A stretch of 64,000 nucleotides of DNA, taken from positions 1 through 64,000 of the forward strand of contig SCFE01000035.1 in the NCBI GenBank assembly GCA_004352715.1, read 5' to 3'. Shown piece after piece: positions 48,301-59,007 of this stretch. Numbering within the stretch: position 1 is the stretch's first letter; each line of letters opens with the position of its first letter. The stretch comes from Hofstenia miamia (taxonomy: Eukaryota > Xenacoelomorpha > Acoela). The translations under genes were made by a program, and so were the position numbers. The notes below the pieces were generated by a model that saw only the letters and a program-made list of their open reading frames with translations, did not search any database and was not told the DNA's origin.

Positions 48301-51300
48301 AATTCTTTGTGGATATTTACTTAATTTTCTTGGCCCAGATCACATTTTTCAATGGAATGTGGTACCGCTTGTTACACTCTTCTCCTTGACTGACAATCTC
48401 CCCTTGACTTCAAAATAATGGAAAAATTTTGAAATTAAGTAAAAAGAACATTAAAGGCCCACAAATATAGAACAACTATGGAAATAGTAGACGGAAATTT
48501 TTGCGCCATTCAAAATGAAAAAATTGAGGATATTTTCTCACAATTTTTTCAGTGTATTGAAGTCGTTATCAAAAGGTGGAAAACACGACGAAATCTTAAA
48601 AACTGGGTTTTGTCTTGTTTAATTTATAATATTTTACTAATTGCGCCAATATTTACTCATTCTCTTGTATAAAATTATTTTTTGTTGATGTTTGCTTTTA
48701 TTCTGTAAAATTTCGGGAACCAATAAGTTGAAGGTGTTGCAAAACATTGCTCGACGTGGGAAATGAAGTACAATTGAAAAAACAGCCATTGCGCATTGTT
48801 TAGTTAACACAAATTGAACGAAAAATATATCAAAAGAAGGGTTGATCAATTGGGGTTCGTGGTATGTACATATATTGAAATTATTTAGCACTGTAGCTAC
48901 TGTTGTACCGTAAGAAAGGATTTGAAAATTGTGTTGCAACACACTTTTCCAAAATGGTAGTACTAGATAGATGGGTTGTGTACAAATTATTTTAAGAGGT
49001 CGAACCATAATGCATGGAATTGACACAAAAATTATAAAGAACTACCGTTCTATAGTAGTAGTAGTAGTAGTATAGCCCAGCATTTTCTTGGTCCCAGTCC
49101 CATTCAGTCCCATTGGATTCGATCCCAATCCCATGAAATTTTATGATCATATAGTCCTATTGATCCCACAGCATATCTTCTATTTACCAAAATTTGGAAA
49201 AATATTCTGAAATCCATGGCCTCAGCTCAGAACCTTACAACACATTAAGCAATTATATAACATGTTAGAAAATTTTATATACATGAAGATAACTATTTTG
49301 GGACTCTATAACCGGAATGTTTCATGGAATGGCAATGGCACCATATTAAATGGGACTGGTTGTAGAAAAATTTTGATCCCTGTACATAGTATAGTAAAAT
49401 GTACATTTATATTCATTTTGATAAATATACTACAAAATCATTCTTCATTGCTGTCTACAAATGTTAATCTTAATAATGCCACTGCGATCACCATTTCATT
49501 TAAAATTTTCTAACTACTTTATCATAACGATGTTGCTCCAAACAAGTTATTTGTTTTCTCACATCTTAACTACAGGAAAAATGAAGTTAATGTATTAATA
49601 AAATATATTTTTTATTCATTCAATAGGAAAGAAAAGAATAATTGCGATGATTTAAATGCATTATTAGTAGTTGCTTATTCTAAACCAATCATCTATTTAT
49701 CACAACGGCTATGGTTTAATCCACAATTTATCTTTTGCTTGATTATTTCAATAATCCCTGCCAGATTTACTTTACAAATTATGAAGTAACCAGAAATTCC
49801 AATGTGTGAATCCGTTTACTGAACTAATAAATTTGCTGAAATATATTTTTATTATTTATATTTTTCTTAACATAATTAGCTTATAAAACTAATTTTATGG
49901 CTAATGTATTTTCGTTGGGGCATGCACACCGACGCAATTGCTTTTCTCCTACTGTGTAATTTATACGCTATTTAATTGAAATGTTAAAATATAGTTGTCT
50001 TTATCAAGAATTGAATACAAATTTCTTTTGTGATTAGTTGTCTTTGCCGTATAAATAACATCTCACCTTCTGGTGCTGAGTGATCTGCCAAACGCTATCG
50101 CTTTCATTTAATTGGGTAATAAAGGCGGTAAGTTTTCCTCCGGCGCATGACGACCTTCCGATTATCTTAATAAATTTAACATTTTGTTTCTCCGTCAAAT
50201 TCATTTTAAAAGATGAAATCAATCCCTTATTTCTTGACAGTATTCGAATGTACACAGTCGATCTCATACCCTTGTGTTCGTCTTAAATACTTCGCGCACT
50301 TTTCACATGATTCAATTTGTGAAACATTGATTAACGGTTAACAGGCACTTTGGGTAAAAAATACCCATTGAAATTTTTAAGGTGAAATTTCTCCAATGAT
50401 ATTGCTGTTGGAATAATATATTTTGTGACTATTGAGAAATTCTCTAAAAATCTAGTATATTTAATAAGTAGAATTTTTTTTTGAAGCATTGGTTTACAGA
50501 CCTAAATGGTATCTTTTACCCAGTTTGCTTACAATGCTAATATTTATTACTTCGTATATAATTTACAAATGATTATTTTCATATCTATCAGATCATTTAT
50601 CTAACTTGTTTTCATATTTTCTGTTATTTTCTGCCTATAGCATCCTGTCCTAAGAGGTATTGTGCTGAGCAAGCTTTGTGTGCTTTCTCATCGGATTCGG
50701 AGGAGGACATAGATGCAGACGAAGTTAAAATACAGAATCTTCACAAGTGGTCAATATACAGAATGAAAACGCACTTGATCTGTTAGTTCAGTCGGATGAT
50801 ATATTCACACAGTGAATCTCAAGAGGAAATTGGCATTGAAACTAACAAAAATGAGTATTGTTGTTTAGATATGGTCGACGATGGTTTCCGTGTAGACCGA
50901 TGAGAACATGTGGATGACAACCATTGAGAAATAGCACACGTTTCAATGAAGGTCCTGCTCCGCATCCTGCATTACAAACAACTTTACTTTATTCTAATTT
51001 ACAAGGACGGTGGATGATTGCAAATTAGAAGGCTAACCATCCAAATAATAAAAAATGCTTTCAAACAAATTGATTGAATTGGAATAGAAGCTTTTATTTG
51101 ATTTACTTGTAATCTTAGATGTAATCTGAGGAATATCTAGACATTGGTGAATTGCTCAGCATGACAAATGGTAACCCTGTTTGCAGGGCAGCAATGGCAC
51201 AAGAAAGACTTTGTCAAAATTAAATCTGTGCTTAGGTTTTTGACGGCCCACTTCGGTATGTCCAAACCGTTGATAAATTGGCACTTGTAAAAACATTTAC

Positions 51301-52786
51301 AAAATTCAGTTCTAACCTCCAAGTACAGTATATTCCAAGCCACTGTCTCACACTTGACAAACATTACTCGAATTTCATGGAAGGGTAATATTTATGCAGT
51401 ACTTAAGGTCAAACCCTACTATATGCTAAATGGTGTGATATACCTTGGGATAAGAACTATAGCCTTTGAAGAAATTCTAACATTTGGTGCAGCATTTGAT
51501 GAAACAATTTCTTCAAACAGGTAGATTGTTGATAATTGGTTCAGCTCCGTACATTTAGTAGATGCAATAAATATTACAACCTACTTTGGAACAGTGCGTA
51601 ATAACTATCATGGTGTGCCCCAATTAGCCAAGTCAACAGTGGAACGAGTACGTAAAGACACGAAGATACTCTATCACCAAAAAGGCAATGTGCAAAGTTT
51701 TAGAGTATAATCTAACAAAATTGTGCGTCACACAGCTCGTAAAAACATTCGAGTATTCACTTGCAAGCGGAAGTGCAGAAGATTGCCGTTAAGCACATTT
51801 CATAACATGATTGATATTGCGGGGAATAATAGGAAGCATCATGTTTTACCACAAACATTCAAATATATCAAGGAAACATAATCAGCATTACAATTTTCTT
51901 GTTAATGCGGAATATCAAATTGTAGATCGCCACATTCAGAGAAACCCAAAGCAAAGACAATTGAAAGAAAACATCAAAATAGCTATGAAACTTTTAGGAT
52001 ATCATATAAGCGTAGAGACTATAAATTTATCAAAGCCTGTAAGATATAGTCTCTGTCCACCCAAAAAAATTAGAAAACATCCATCGCATGTCCATGATGT
52101 GCTGAACACCGATCACAATTGCACAGTGAATGCTCTCTAGCAGTGTAGTTATTCTTTGTATACTTTCTTATTAAGGTGTGTTCCCACTATCGACTTTTAT
52201 CAGCAGATTTTAATCGAAAATGCAATTATTTTCGTTCACATTGGCGATTTTTTTGTTGAAATGCATATTTGGCACTCTGCGATTTCTGGTACTAGGTAAA
52301 GGGGTTTCCAACAAATTCGAGTTCGTACCCAATTTTTCGTAATTAACCTTATATGTGGTCTAAACTAATAAATGAATAAATCCATAATACTTAGCGCAAG
52401 TATATATGCAAATTTATATATGCTCTGAATTTATATTTCAAAATACATAATATGCTCCTTAGTCTATTCAGAAAAACAAATTATTAATTTTATTTTAGAT
52501 TTATTCTTGGTACATACGTATCTACTAGTATATATGTATTAGCATAGTTTGGCCTAGTTTTTTAAAACCGTATAATAAAACTTAACTAATAAATTACTCT
52601 TAGCTCAAATTGTTTTACTATTTTATTTAATCCCATTCTTTAGGTAATACAGTTAGACCTCCTCATAATTTCGACACCTTGACGTTTTTCGGTGGTCTTA
52701 TAGTAATGATCGTTATAGTTTCAGGCTTGGGCTTTATCGCTATCAGGTACTATCGCTCCAGAAATGTCGCTTATCAAAGTCTTTAA
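28385..52786 (+). CDS. CD164: CD164/endolyn-type sialomucin, four exons, complete
   Basis: A type I membrane glycoprotein of late endosomes, lysosomes and plasma membrane; in mammals the family acts in cell adhesion and differentiation. Coding exons are 28385-28421, 28466-28588, 35722-35826 and 52644-52786 (TAA). All introns are GT-AG, phases agree throughout, and the product is 135 residues. Visible parts: signal peptide MKIVFIILTCLA; a Cys-rich lumenal region (NCSN, CTNFPTCSKCLEVDICK, SCSDPS) with sequons NCS, NST and NGT; a short Ser/Thr/Pro linker; one transmembrane segment (FFGGLIVMIVIVSGLGFIAI); and a short basic tail ending AYQSL, a tyrosine-based YxxPhi sorting signal, as in vertebrate CD164 (YHTL). 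The mucin stalk is shorter than in vertebrates. Intron 1 is only 44 bp, while introns 2 and 3 are 7.1 and 16.8 kb and full of transposon relics. A 5' UTR acceptor (CATTTTAG) lies just upstream of the ATG. The tail exon gives the strongest identification; exon 1 is the least certain. Confidence 0.87.
30755..31249. mobile_element. possible hAT-type non-autonomous element
   Basis: The ends are inverted: TAGAGATGAGCGCGGTAC at left and GCACCGCATTCATCTCTA at right. The interior near each end repeats ACCGC and CCACCGC blocks. RAGATG-type termini are typical of hAT elements. The flanking 8-mers (GTCTAACT and AAACAGTT) do not match, so no target-site duplication supports the borders. Confidence 0.5.
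32771..32814. repeat. perfect 17-bp inverted repeat
   Basis: TTGTATATCCATGGATT at 32771-32787 is followed after 10 bases by its exact reverse complement at 32798-32814. It is too short to assign to an element. Confidence 0.8.
35162..35346. other. assembly gap (185 N) inside a short repeat
   Basis: The left edge ends GAAGCTTAAGAAAAGTTTC and the right edge begins with almost the same bases (GCGAAGCTTAAGAAAAGTTT). The gap probably hides a tandem repeat. Confidence 0.95.
36122..36877. mobile_element. hAT-type MITE with perfect 8-bp target-site duplication
   Basis: A 756-bp element flanked by identical CTTGACAT at 36114-36121 and 36878-36885. Terminal inverted repeats of about 17 bp: left TAAGCCTGAGCAATGCG, right reverse complement CAAGGCTGGGCGATGCG. 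Subterminal GATTCGAGGCGATGCG / CGATTAGTCGACGCATCG blocks are also inverted. It has no coding capacity. The 8-bp duplication and imperfect TIRs fit the hAT superfamily. Confidence 0.8.
37193..38115 (-). pseudogene. mariner-type transposase relic
   Basis: Read across frames on the minus strand from about 38115: a helix-turn-helix segment (SARRHSAEIGISQSTVQRIL), then MTVQKQNA, KVTVWM, and the second catalytic block FQQDGATTHTVRASTIAVR near 37600. Next comes the decayed third block (DSRSPNLSICDVNLWGFLKS, 37590-37393), then ARKPCTIRKLKTVIREN and a stop. The left border has the end motif TACAGAATGAGTCCCGGGAA at about 37193. No matching right TIR is visible. Many stops and frameshifts: dead. Confidence 0.8.
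42293..42478. repeat. (TA)n microsatellite interrupted by a 138-N gap (42325-42462)
   Basis: TA repeats run to 42324, then 138 Ns, then AT repeats at 42463-42478. ORFs through it are artefacts. Confidence 0.95.
47025..47372. mobile_element. hAT-type MITE with perfect 8-bp target-site duplication
   Basis: A 348-bp element flanked by identical TTTCTAAT at 47017-47024 and 47373-47380. The ends are inverted: left CAGTGTTAG, right reverse complement CGGTGTTGG. The interior is built of repeated GATTTAAATC-type palindromic blocks near the left end and AAATCGGATTT near the right. No coding capacity. CAGTGTT termini plus an 8-bp duplication are typical of hAT elements. Confidence 0.82.
50640..52140 (+). 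pseudogene. piggyBac-like transposase relic
   Basis: Read across frames on the + strand. An acidic N-terminal part (ALCAFSSDSEEDIDADEVK) comes first. At 51150-51400 a core segment resembles piggyBac transposases: MAQERLCQ, TVDKLALVKTFTKFSSNLQV, then PSHCLTLDKHYSNF, matching the usual pattern ending LTIDE-QLVGF-GR, with the catalytic Asp region altered. The tail ORF 51811-52140 contains MFYHKHSNISRKHNQHYNFL. Numerous stops and frameshifts. Terminal repeats and TTAA duplications were not identified. Confidence 0.6.
52171..52260. repeat. dispersed MITE end, inverted relative to 28080-28150
   Basis: The segment containing CCCACTATCGACTTTTATCA and TTCACATTGGCGATTTTTTT is the near reverse complement of the sequence around 28080-28140, and related to 27755-27775. 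It marks a second copy of that repeat family, here near the end of CD164 intron 3. Confidence 0.6.
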
Positions 52787-53265
52787 ATGTATGGATATGG
52801 TACAGTCATTCAAGTGCAGTATCATCAATTGTCAATTGTCTTTTCTATTCATATTTGTAATATATGCTAATAATTCAATTTCAGATTTTCTTGTTTTATG
52901 CTTAATTTAATAAGTTTACGACAAGCCTCTAGTTGACAAGCTGAACAATCTTCCTTCACTTTAATAGAAAAAGCATTTTAATATAATTTGGTTTAACAAC
53001 ATTTTATTTTTTCATGAAAAATAGTCATTTAATAGAATTTTTTGGAACTGCAAGTATCTGAAATGTTGATCTTGAAAAATTTATAAAATCCCATTACTGC
53101 ACCGATTTTGTTATAAATTTTACTTTGATGATTAAGATAAAGTATGCTTAATTCCAATAATTTACATTTTGAACTCATTTATATAAACAGCTGCAATACA
53201 TTTACAAAACACGTAAACATTAATATTCAAGACACTAGGTATTTTATCGAGACCTTTATGTGACC

Positions 53266-53799
53266 CAGAGTTGGAATCGGGTACAGAATTTGGAACCGAA
53301 ACTGAACCGGCTTTTTAAGCACGCAACCGAAGTTTCTCAAAATGCAGAGCATTTTATCCCAATCCTACCGAAATGCCGGATGGCAAAATGACCTTCAAAA
53401 TTTTAAACGAATGATAATGTATTGTTCTCCTTTTAGATTTTTAATGCATTGCTTTTAATATTAAATACCACTCCGGTTTTTTCTGCTAGGAAAAAGAAAT
53501 CTAATGAATATTAGAAATAATGTCAAAATGAACTGATTGTCTTACTATTTTTTGTAAATACGAACAATGGAAAGCCATTAAGTGTCACAAACTGAATCAA
53601 CGTGAATTTTTTAAAACAATTATCTCAAAACATCACCGTGTGTATATGATAAAATACCAGTTAAAACCTTAGTTTTTGTAATTGAAGTAGCTAGCGTTTC
53701 CGCGGAACATGTGGGCTTACCCAAAATTGTACCCGATTTTTCTAGGATTTTGTACTTAAAACCGAACCGGCTGTTCTCCGAGAACCGATTCCAACGCTG
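53266..53799. mobile_element. hAT-type MITE with perfect 8-bp target-site duplication
   Basis: A 534-bp element flanked by identical ATGTGACC at 53258-53265 and 53800-53807. Terminal inverted repeats: left CAGAGTTGGAATCGGG, right reverse complement CAGCGTTGGAATCGGT. Subterminal GAACCG/CGGTTC blocks occur at both ends. No coding capacity. It lies about 0.5 kb downstream of the CD164-like stop codon. Confidence 0.85.
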
Positions 53800-54359
53800 A
53801 TGTGACCTGAGTCGATGGAGGCCAGAATCAACGTATCTGGATTATAATCAGGTACATAATTATTTTAAAAATACCAAGTTACACCAATATATAAAAAGAG
53901 AAAGGAACTTCAGTTTTTACAGTAATTAATAAAATATTTGAAAAACTATAATGCTAACAAATTAATCCATGTGAAAAAAATGCACTAATATCAAAATATC
54001 ACTTTAGATTTCCAAAAGGTACATCAACAATTGATGCTTTAATTTATTACAGAGTTGGCACAAGCCGAACATTTTAAGGTTCAAGTCAGCAACAACACCG
54101 ATCAGCCAGTAAATTTTACTTGCATTGTAAACAATGTAGTCTATGCGGGTCTATAGATATACACATACATATATACATACAGTATACGAAATTAATGTTA
54201 CTCTTAAGTATTTCGTCATAGTTGGTATTGTACTAAGAGCAGAAACAAAAAACGCAAAGAACATGCCATGTAAGCTATGCTTTGAGACTTAATCATTCTA
54301 TGAGTGGTAATTCAAAAACTGCTATTTTGCTTAGCTAAATTTTATCCATAAATAGACTT

Positions 54360-55400
54360 AGTGAAATAATGGTCGGCAATCGAAAAAATATCCAAATTAA
54401 GAACTGAAAATCAAATGAGCACATGTAAACCTGTTTAAAGCTTGGTATTTGCTATGATTGCATTTAGCATTTAAAACATCGTGAAGACTTCTCGAATATG
54501 AAAAATAGTTTATTAATGAACTCATTTCGAATTCGAAACCTTCCAGTCCTTTAAGATTTCTTGTGTCCCTCATCAGTACTTCAGCTGTCATCTTAGACCA
54601 CAATTATTCAATTAAGATTAAATCAGATATCTGAAAAGGGCAATTCAGGAAGAAGTGCTAACCCCATGTATTGCATAAACTGTCTCTAACAATCCTCACA
54701 GTATGCACTCGAGCACTATCTAGCTAAAACAATCAGCCTCTCTGATTCCTAGATTGACCTATTGCCCAAGGATGGGAATGTAGTTCACCGCATTAGGATT
54801 TCTTTCCAACCCAACAAATTTCGAGTATTATCGCTCTTGATTATGCTAAAGCAATTAATGAACCACCACCAAACTTGATTTTGTTCTTGGTATATTGAGG
54901 ATTAAAACGAGATTTTGTTGCTGAAGGTTGGCTCACATATATTTTTTACTCTGACTATAAAGCCCAATATTTGTTTCATCTGAAAAAATCATGCGTTGAA
55001 GTAATTCAACAAAATGAAGTCATTTGTTTTACTGTGATTCTTTTAAAAATGCTTGATTTACTGCCAACCTACCATAGACCAATTATATTTAAAAAAGTTT
55101 TGCATTGCACGCAGAGTACCTAAATTATATAAATCCTTTTGACTAAACACATCTTAAAGAAGCAACTGATATGTACTTTGAAGTTCACGGGTATTGATGC
55201 GAGGTTTAGTTTTAGACTGTCGAATTAAGTGTCTCTGTGAGGCAGAGGGAACTTTTAAAGGGCAGCCAGCTCGTTTTTTTTGAAAACCGCCATTCTAAGT
55301 TGTAGGCACTAATTTGCGATAAAGACTTTTAATACAGTCACTTTCACACGATATTTTGTTATGGGTCATGCCTTGCCTTTTTGAAATGAATCATAAGCTC
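54360..55400 (-). pseudogene. Tc1-like transposase relic
   Basis: Minus strand, read across frames from about 55400. A helix-turn-helix-like segment (PSASQRHLIRQSKTKPRIN) is near 55200-55265. The first catalytic block is MIFSDETNIGLYSQSKKYM near 54990-54940. Then KFGGGSLIALA, DSARVHTVRIVRDSL, a decayed PFQISDL block, and LWSKMTAEVLMRDTRN at the C-terminal end (ORF 54603-54397). The order matches Tc1-family DDE transposases. Several stops and frameshifts; dead. No terminal inverted repeat was identified. Confidence 0.75.
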
Positions 55401-55545
55401 TCACTTCTGTGGAGTATTGTCTACCTGGAATTGCACTAATAAATTGTAGCAATAGTGAAATTAACGGCAATAGACTAGATTTAGGCAATTTCACGTATAC
55501 TGAAGTGTGACACTAATTGCTCTTGATTATATTGCAGCTGGTCAT

Positions 55546-55945
55546 TAGTAGTATGAATTGGGCGAGATTTCATCCCACTTTTTTCTGATTGGTCGAGAGG
55601 GGGTTCCATTTCGTCTCACTTTGTTAATGTGGGAAAGTAATACATGTAAAGTAAGTTAATGTGGGAAAGTAATACATGTAAAGTAAGTTAATGTGGGAAA
55701 GTAATACATGTAAAGTAAGTTAATGTGGGAAAGTAAAACTAAATTAGATCACATAACACAAAAACTAGTAAAAGTACATGACTTCCATGACGTCAGTACA
55801 ACACCTCCAGCAATATCCACGGCGTCTCAGGTCAAAGGCCACCCTTCTCGACCAATCAGAAAAAAGTGAGACGAAATGGAACCCCCCTCTCGACCAATCA
55901 GAAAAAAGTGGGATGAAATCTCGCCCAATTCATACTACTGTCATT
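55546..55945. mobile_element. fold-back structure with about 80-bp inverted arms around a 32-bp minisatellite
   Basis: The left arm (about 55546-55620, containing GGGCGAGATTTCATCCCACT and GATTGGTCGAGAGGGGGTTC) is the near-exact reverse complement of about 55857-55945. Between them lie nearly four tandem copies of a 32-bp unit (55624-55735, beginning TTAATGTGGGAAAGTAATAC). The right arm is also the 5' part of the Tigger-like sequence that follows, so the left arm looks like an inverted copy of that element's beginning. In the right arm a GACCAATCAGAAAAAAGTG motif occurs twice about 40 bp apart. Confidence 0.75.
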
Positions 55946-57421
55946 CCATTCGAGAATCCGCCTTTGCGATATGATATTGCGTATGGAGCACTTTGGAATA
56001 AACATAAAGGTTTAAATTGTGCAACTGTTGGTCATCCTAAAGCGCTAACCTCTGCTGAAGAAAGTACTCTTGCGCTATCTGTAATCAAGCTGTGTGAATG
56101 GTGAAAACCATTGACATGTGTTGAACTCTCAAATGCTATTTAAATCTTACCTTGCTAGGCAAGGACGTGTTGTTGATGCCTTCGAAATAATGCGCCAAGC
56201 CCTGATTGGGCACTAAGTTGGATGAAACGTCATAAGCTTATTCAAAGATTAGCTGCTGATGTTGAAGCTGCAAGAGCAGAATTAAACGAAAAGCTTATTC
56301 AATTTTTTTGATCATTTTCAAAAAGAATGTGAAGACGTACCAAAATGCAACACTTGCAATTATGACAAGACGAATTTACGGGATGATCCCGGCAGACTGT
56401 CTGTTATTAGCAAGCGTGGAACCACCCGTACGCAATCTGGCCAAAATAATTTCATGCTTCAACGAGTTTGACATTAAAATTCAATATTACACAATGAAAT
56501 ATCCGTCAAGTGGTTCGTTTGTGTGGCACGAGAATAACTGTGATTACACGATTTCGGTGGACGATATTGAGAAAATTGTGATCCCGAGTTCGACTCGGCG
56601 GCTAGTGGTCGTGTCAGAGCNGGCGTCTCAGGTCAAAGGCCACCCTTCTCGACCAATCAGAAAAAAGTGAGACGAAATGGAACCCCCCTCTCGACCAATC
56701 AGAAAAAAGTGGGATGAAATCTCGCCCAATTCATACTACTGTCATTCCATTCGAGAATCCGCCTTTGCGATATGATATTGCGTATGGAGCACTTTGGAAT
56801 AAACATAAAGGTTTAAATTGTGCAACTGTTGGTCATCCTAAAGCGCTAACCTCTGCTGAAGAAAGTACTCTTGCGCTATCTGTAATCAAGCTGTGTGAAT
56901 GGTGAAAACCATTGACATGTGTTGAACTCTCAAATGCTATTTAAATCTTACCTTGCTAGGCAAGGACGTGTTGTTGATGCCTTCGAAATAATGCGCCAAG
57001 CCCTGATTGGGCACTAAGTTGGATGAAACGTCATAAGCTTATTCAAAGATTAGCTGCTGATGTTGAAGCTGCAAGAGCAGAATTAAACGAAAAGCTTATT
57101 CAATTTTTTTGATCATTTTCAAAAAGAATGTGAAGACGTACCAAAATGCAACACTTGCAATTATGACAAGACGAATTTACGGGATGATCCCGGCAGACTG
57201 TCTGTTATTAGCAAGCGTGGAACCACCCGTACGCAATCTGGCCAAAATAATTTCATGCTTCAACGAGTTTGACATTAAAATTCAATATTACACAATGAAA
57301 TATCCGTCAAGTGGTTCGTTTGTGTGGCACGAGAATAACTGTGATTACACGATTTCGATGGACGATATTGAGAAAATTGTGATCCCGAGTTCGACTCGGC
57401 GGCTAGTGGTCGTGTCAGAGC
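55821..57421. repeat. 800-bp direct duplication around a single N (assembly artefact)
   Basis: 55821-56620 and 56622-57421 are the same 800 bp with one visible substitution (TTTCGGTGG versus TTTCGATGG), joined by one N at 56621. It makes a Tigger-like fragment appear twice. Confidence 0.94.
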
Positions 57422-57441
57422 TTGCAGGTTCTGATTTGGAG
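55925..57441 (+). pseudogene. Tigger/pogo-like (CENP-B-type) transposase fragment, internally deleted
   Basis: The first part reads YDIAYGALWNKHKGLN, ATVGHPKALTSAEESTLALS and VIKLCEW*, the pattern of the psq/CENP-B-type helix-turn-helix of Tigger-like transposases. After stops, another frame reads FFDHFQKECEDVPKC, then NYDKTNLRDDPG, the second-Asp block of the DDE_1 family (usually NYDETNLxDDPG). A C-terminal ORF follows with YYTMKYPSSGSFVWHENN and IEKIVIPSSTRRLVVVSE, ending LAGSDLE* (57441). The middle of the catalytic domain is missing, so it cannot transpose itself. The sequence is displayed twice because of the single-N artefact. Downstream sequence to about 57860 has GGGGGCAACTTTGAT and CTATCAAAGTAACCCCG, possible terminal motifs of the element. 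Confidence 0.65.
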
Positions 57442-58398
57442 TGAAATTTAATGTGAATTGTGGAATTATGGTTCTCTATTTTGTGTTGCAAATGTTGAAA
57501 TTTAATGTGTAACGGCATACTTTTTTTGCTATTACTTTTGTGTTGCTCTATTTTTTGTTGCAAGGGTTGACATTAATTTTCATCAAAGAAGCCCCACGCG
57601 GTCCCCAACTTTAATTCTTGTTAACAGATAATAAGTGATCAAAGTTCACCCAAAACACGGGGGCAACTTTGATAACTAAAAAAGTTTTTAAAAAACAGAC
57701 AAGGAGTGAATGCTCTAGCACACCACCTAATATTGAAATAGCCAACATTCATAATGTCCTGAATAATATACAAGCTGCACAAAATAAACTCGTGCACCAG
57801 GTGTACACATGGAAATAACTCAAAGCCCTATCAAAGTAACCCCGGTTTACGGTAACTTTAATCAGTTTTTCATATTTCAGTTAATATAAATTGTGAATAC
57901 TTTACCTGCCTTAATTAGCTTACATTTATGATAGTTAAGATATTTTAGACTAAAGTGTCATTATAAATCCTTATGGTTTACATTGCTGTGGCATTTAGCT
58001 TGAGCATTGAAAATAAGTAAACAAATGAACATGTATATTTCACTGTTAGGCCCAAGCATAATTACTTCATTAGCAGAATATTTCAAACGTCTCTACTGCC
58101 ATTTGCAATATTTCAAACGTTTAAATATGTTCGCAACATAAAATCGTTCAATTTGTTTTGAATTTCCCTTCCAATATTAGAAATATTCAAGCGTTCAAAC
58201 TTTTTATTTTATTATGTTTCCTTAATTTTCAAGTGATAAATCCTGTATATTAAATTTTCTGCTTATAAACACAACTTCTGTTTATATTATTAGTTAGTTC
58301 CATTAAAACATGAAATAAAATCACCCAATCAAAAAGCGCCACAACTCGATTTATACCAAAATTAATGAAACATTGCAGAGAGATAAATTTAAATTTTA

Positions 58399-58400
<2 letters not shown>
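57442..58400. other. non-coding stretch, probably the 3' end of the Tigger-like element then unique DNA
   Basis: 57442-57860 may be element 3' sequence, judging by the ATCAAAGT/CAACTTTGAT motifs. From about 57870 on nothing is recognised. Confidence 0.4.
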
Positions 58401-58402
<2 letters not shown>

Positions 58403-58431
<29 letters not shown>

Positions 58432-58432
58432 N
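58403..58432. repeat. (TA)n microsatellite ending in a single N
   Basis: A TA run of about 29 bp with one N at 58432. No duplicated flank is seen here, unlike the other single-N joins. Confidence 0.85.
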
Positions 58433-59007
58433 TCAATCATTTACTGATTCGCAAGCTGAACCTTAATCCATTTGATATTATAAATGGTCCTTTATCAGTA
58501 GTAGAGGAAGACTTGAAGGACACCACACATTGACCTTTGTGACCTTTGCGGGTACATTAGCAGGCATATATGGCATGACTGACGTAATTGTGTACTTTGG
58601 CAGTAATTGTATCTCTGATGTCATTGGAATATATTGTAGTAATATTTGTTGACAAACAAAATTCCATATATACTTTTGTCATGACTTGATGTGATATGGA
58701 CTAGCGCATTATTATGTGTCATGTCAATGCCATATATGACAACTTCAATCTAGTAAAAGTAATACCATGTTCTAAGTTTGTAAACCAATTAAAACCTAAA
58801 TTATAAAGCAATTAAATTTTAATGGTATGCGATTTCCATGATAATGATGAGTATGAACAAAAATATTACGGATGCGGTACTTCAAAGAAGCTTGTTGAAA
58901 CGGTTTTAAACAGGGTTTGAAAAAAAGCTCTATTAAACCAGTTCAAGTCAGGTGAAACTCTTTCACGCTGGTCAGTCACCTTTTTACCATACAAAGTCCC
59001 CCCCCCT

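Larger units (their letters stand above)
35827..52643 (+). other. CD164 intron 3
   Basis: A 16,817-bp intron containing two hAT-type MITEs with 8-bp duplications, a mariner relic, a gap within a TA microsatellite, and a piggyBac relic near its 3' end. 38.2-46.9 kb and 47.4-50.6 kb show no gene; ORFs there are short and without motifs. A duplicated motif (GAGATATAAGCGT) occurs at about 42657 and 42811. Confidence 0.75.

Noticed and set aside
55624-55735. Regular 32-bp repeats as a CRISPR array
   Set aside because: The units are contiguous with no spacers, and the context is an animal genome; it is a minisatellite.
55778-55920. N-terminal part of the 108-codon ORF starting at 55778
   Set aside because: This part reads through the inverted-repeat arm (repeated DQSEKS peptide) and is not transposase-like; only sequence from about 55925 has recognisable motifs.
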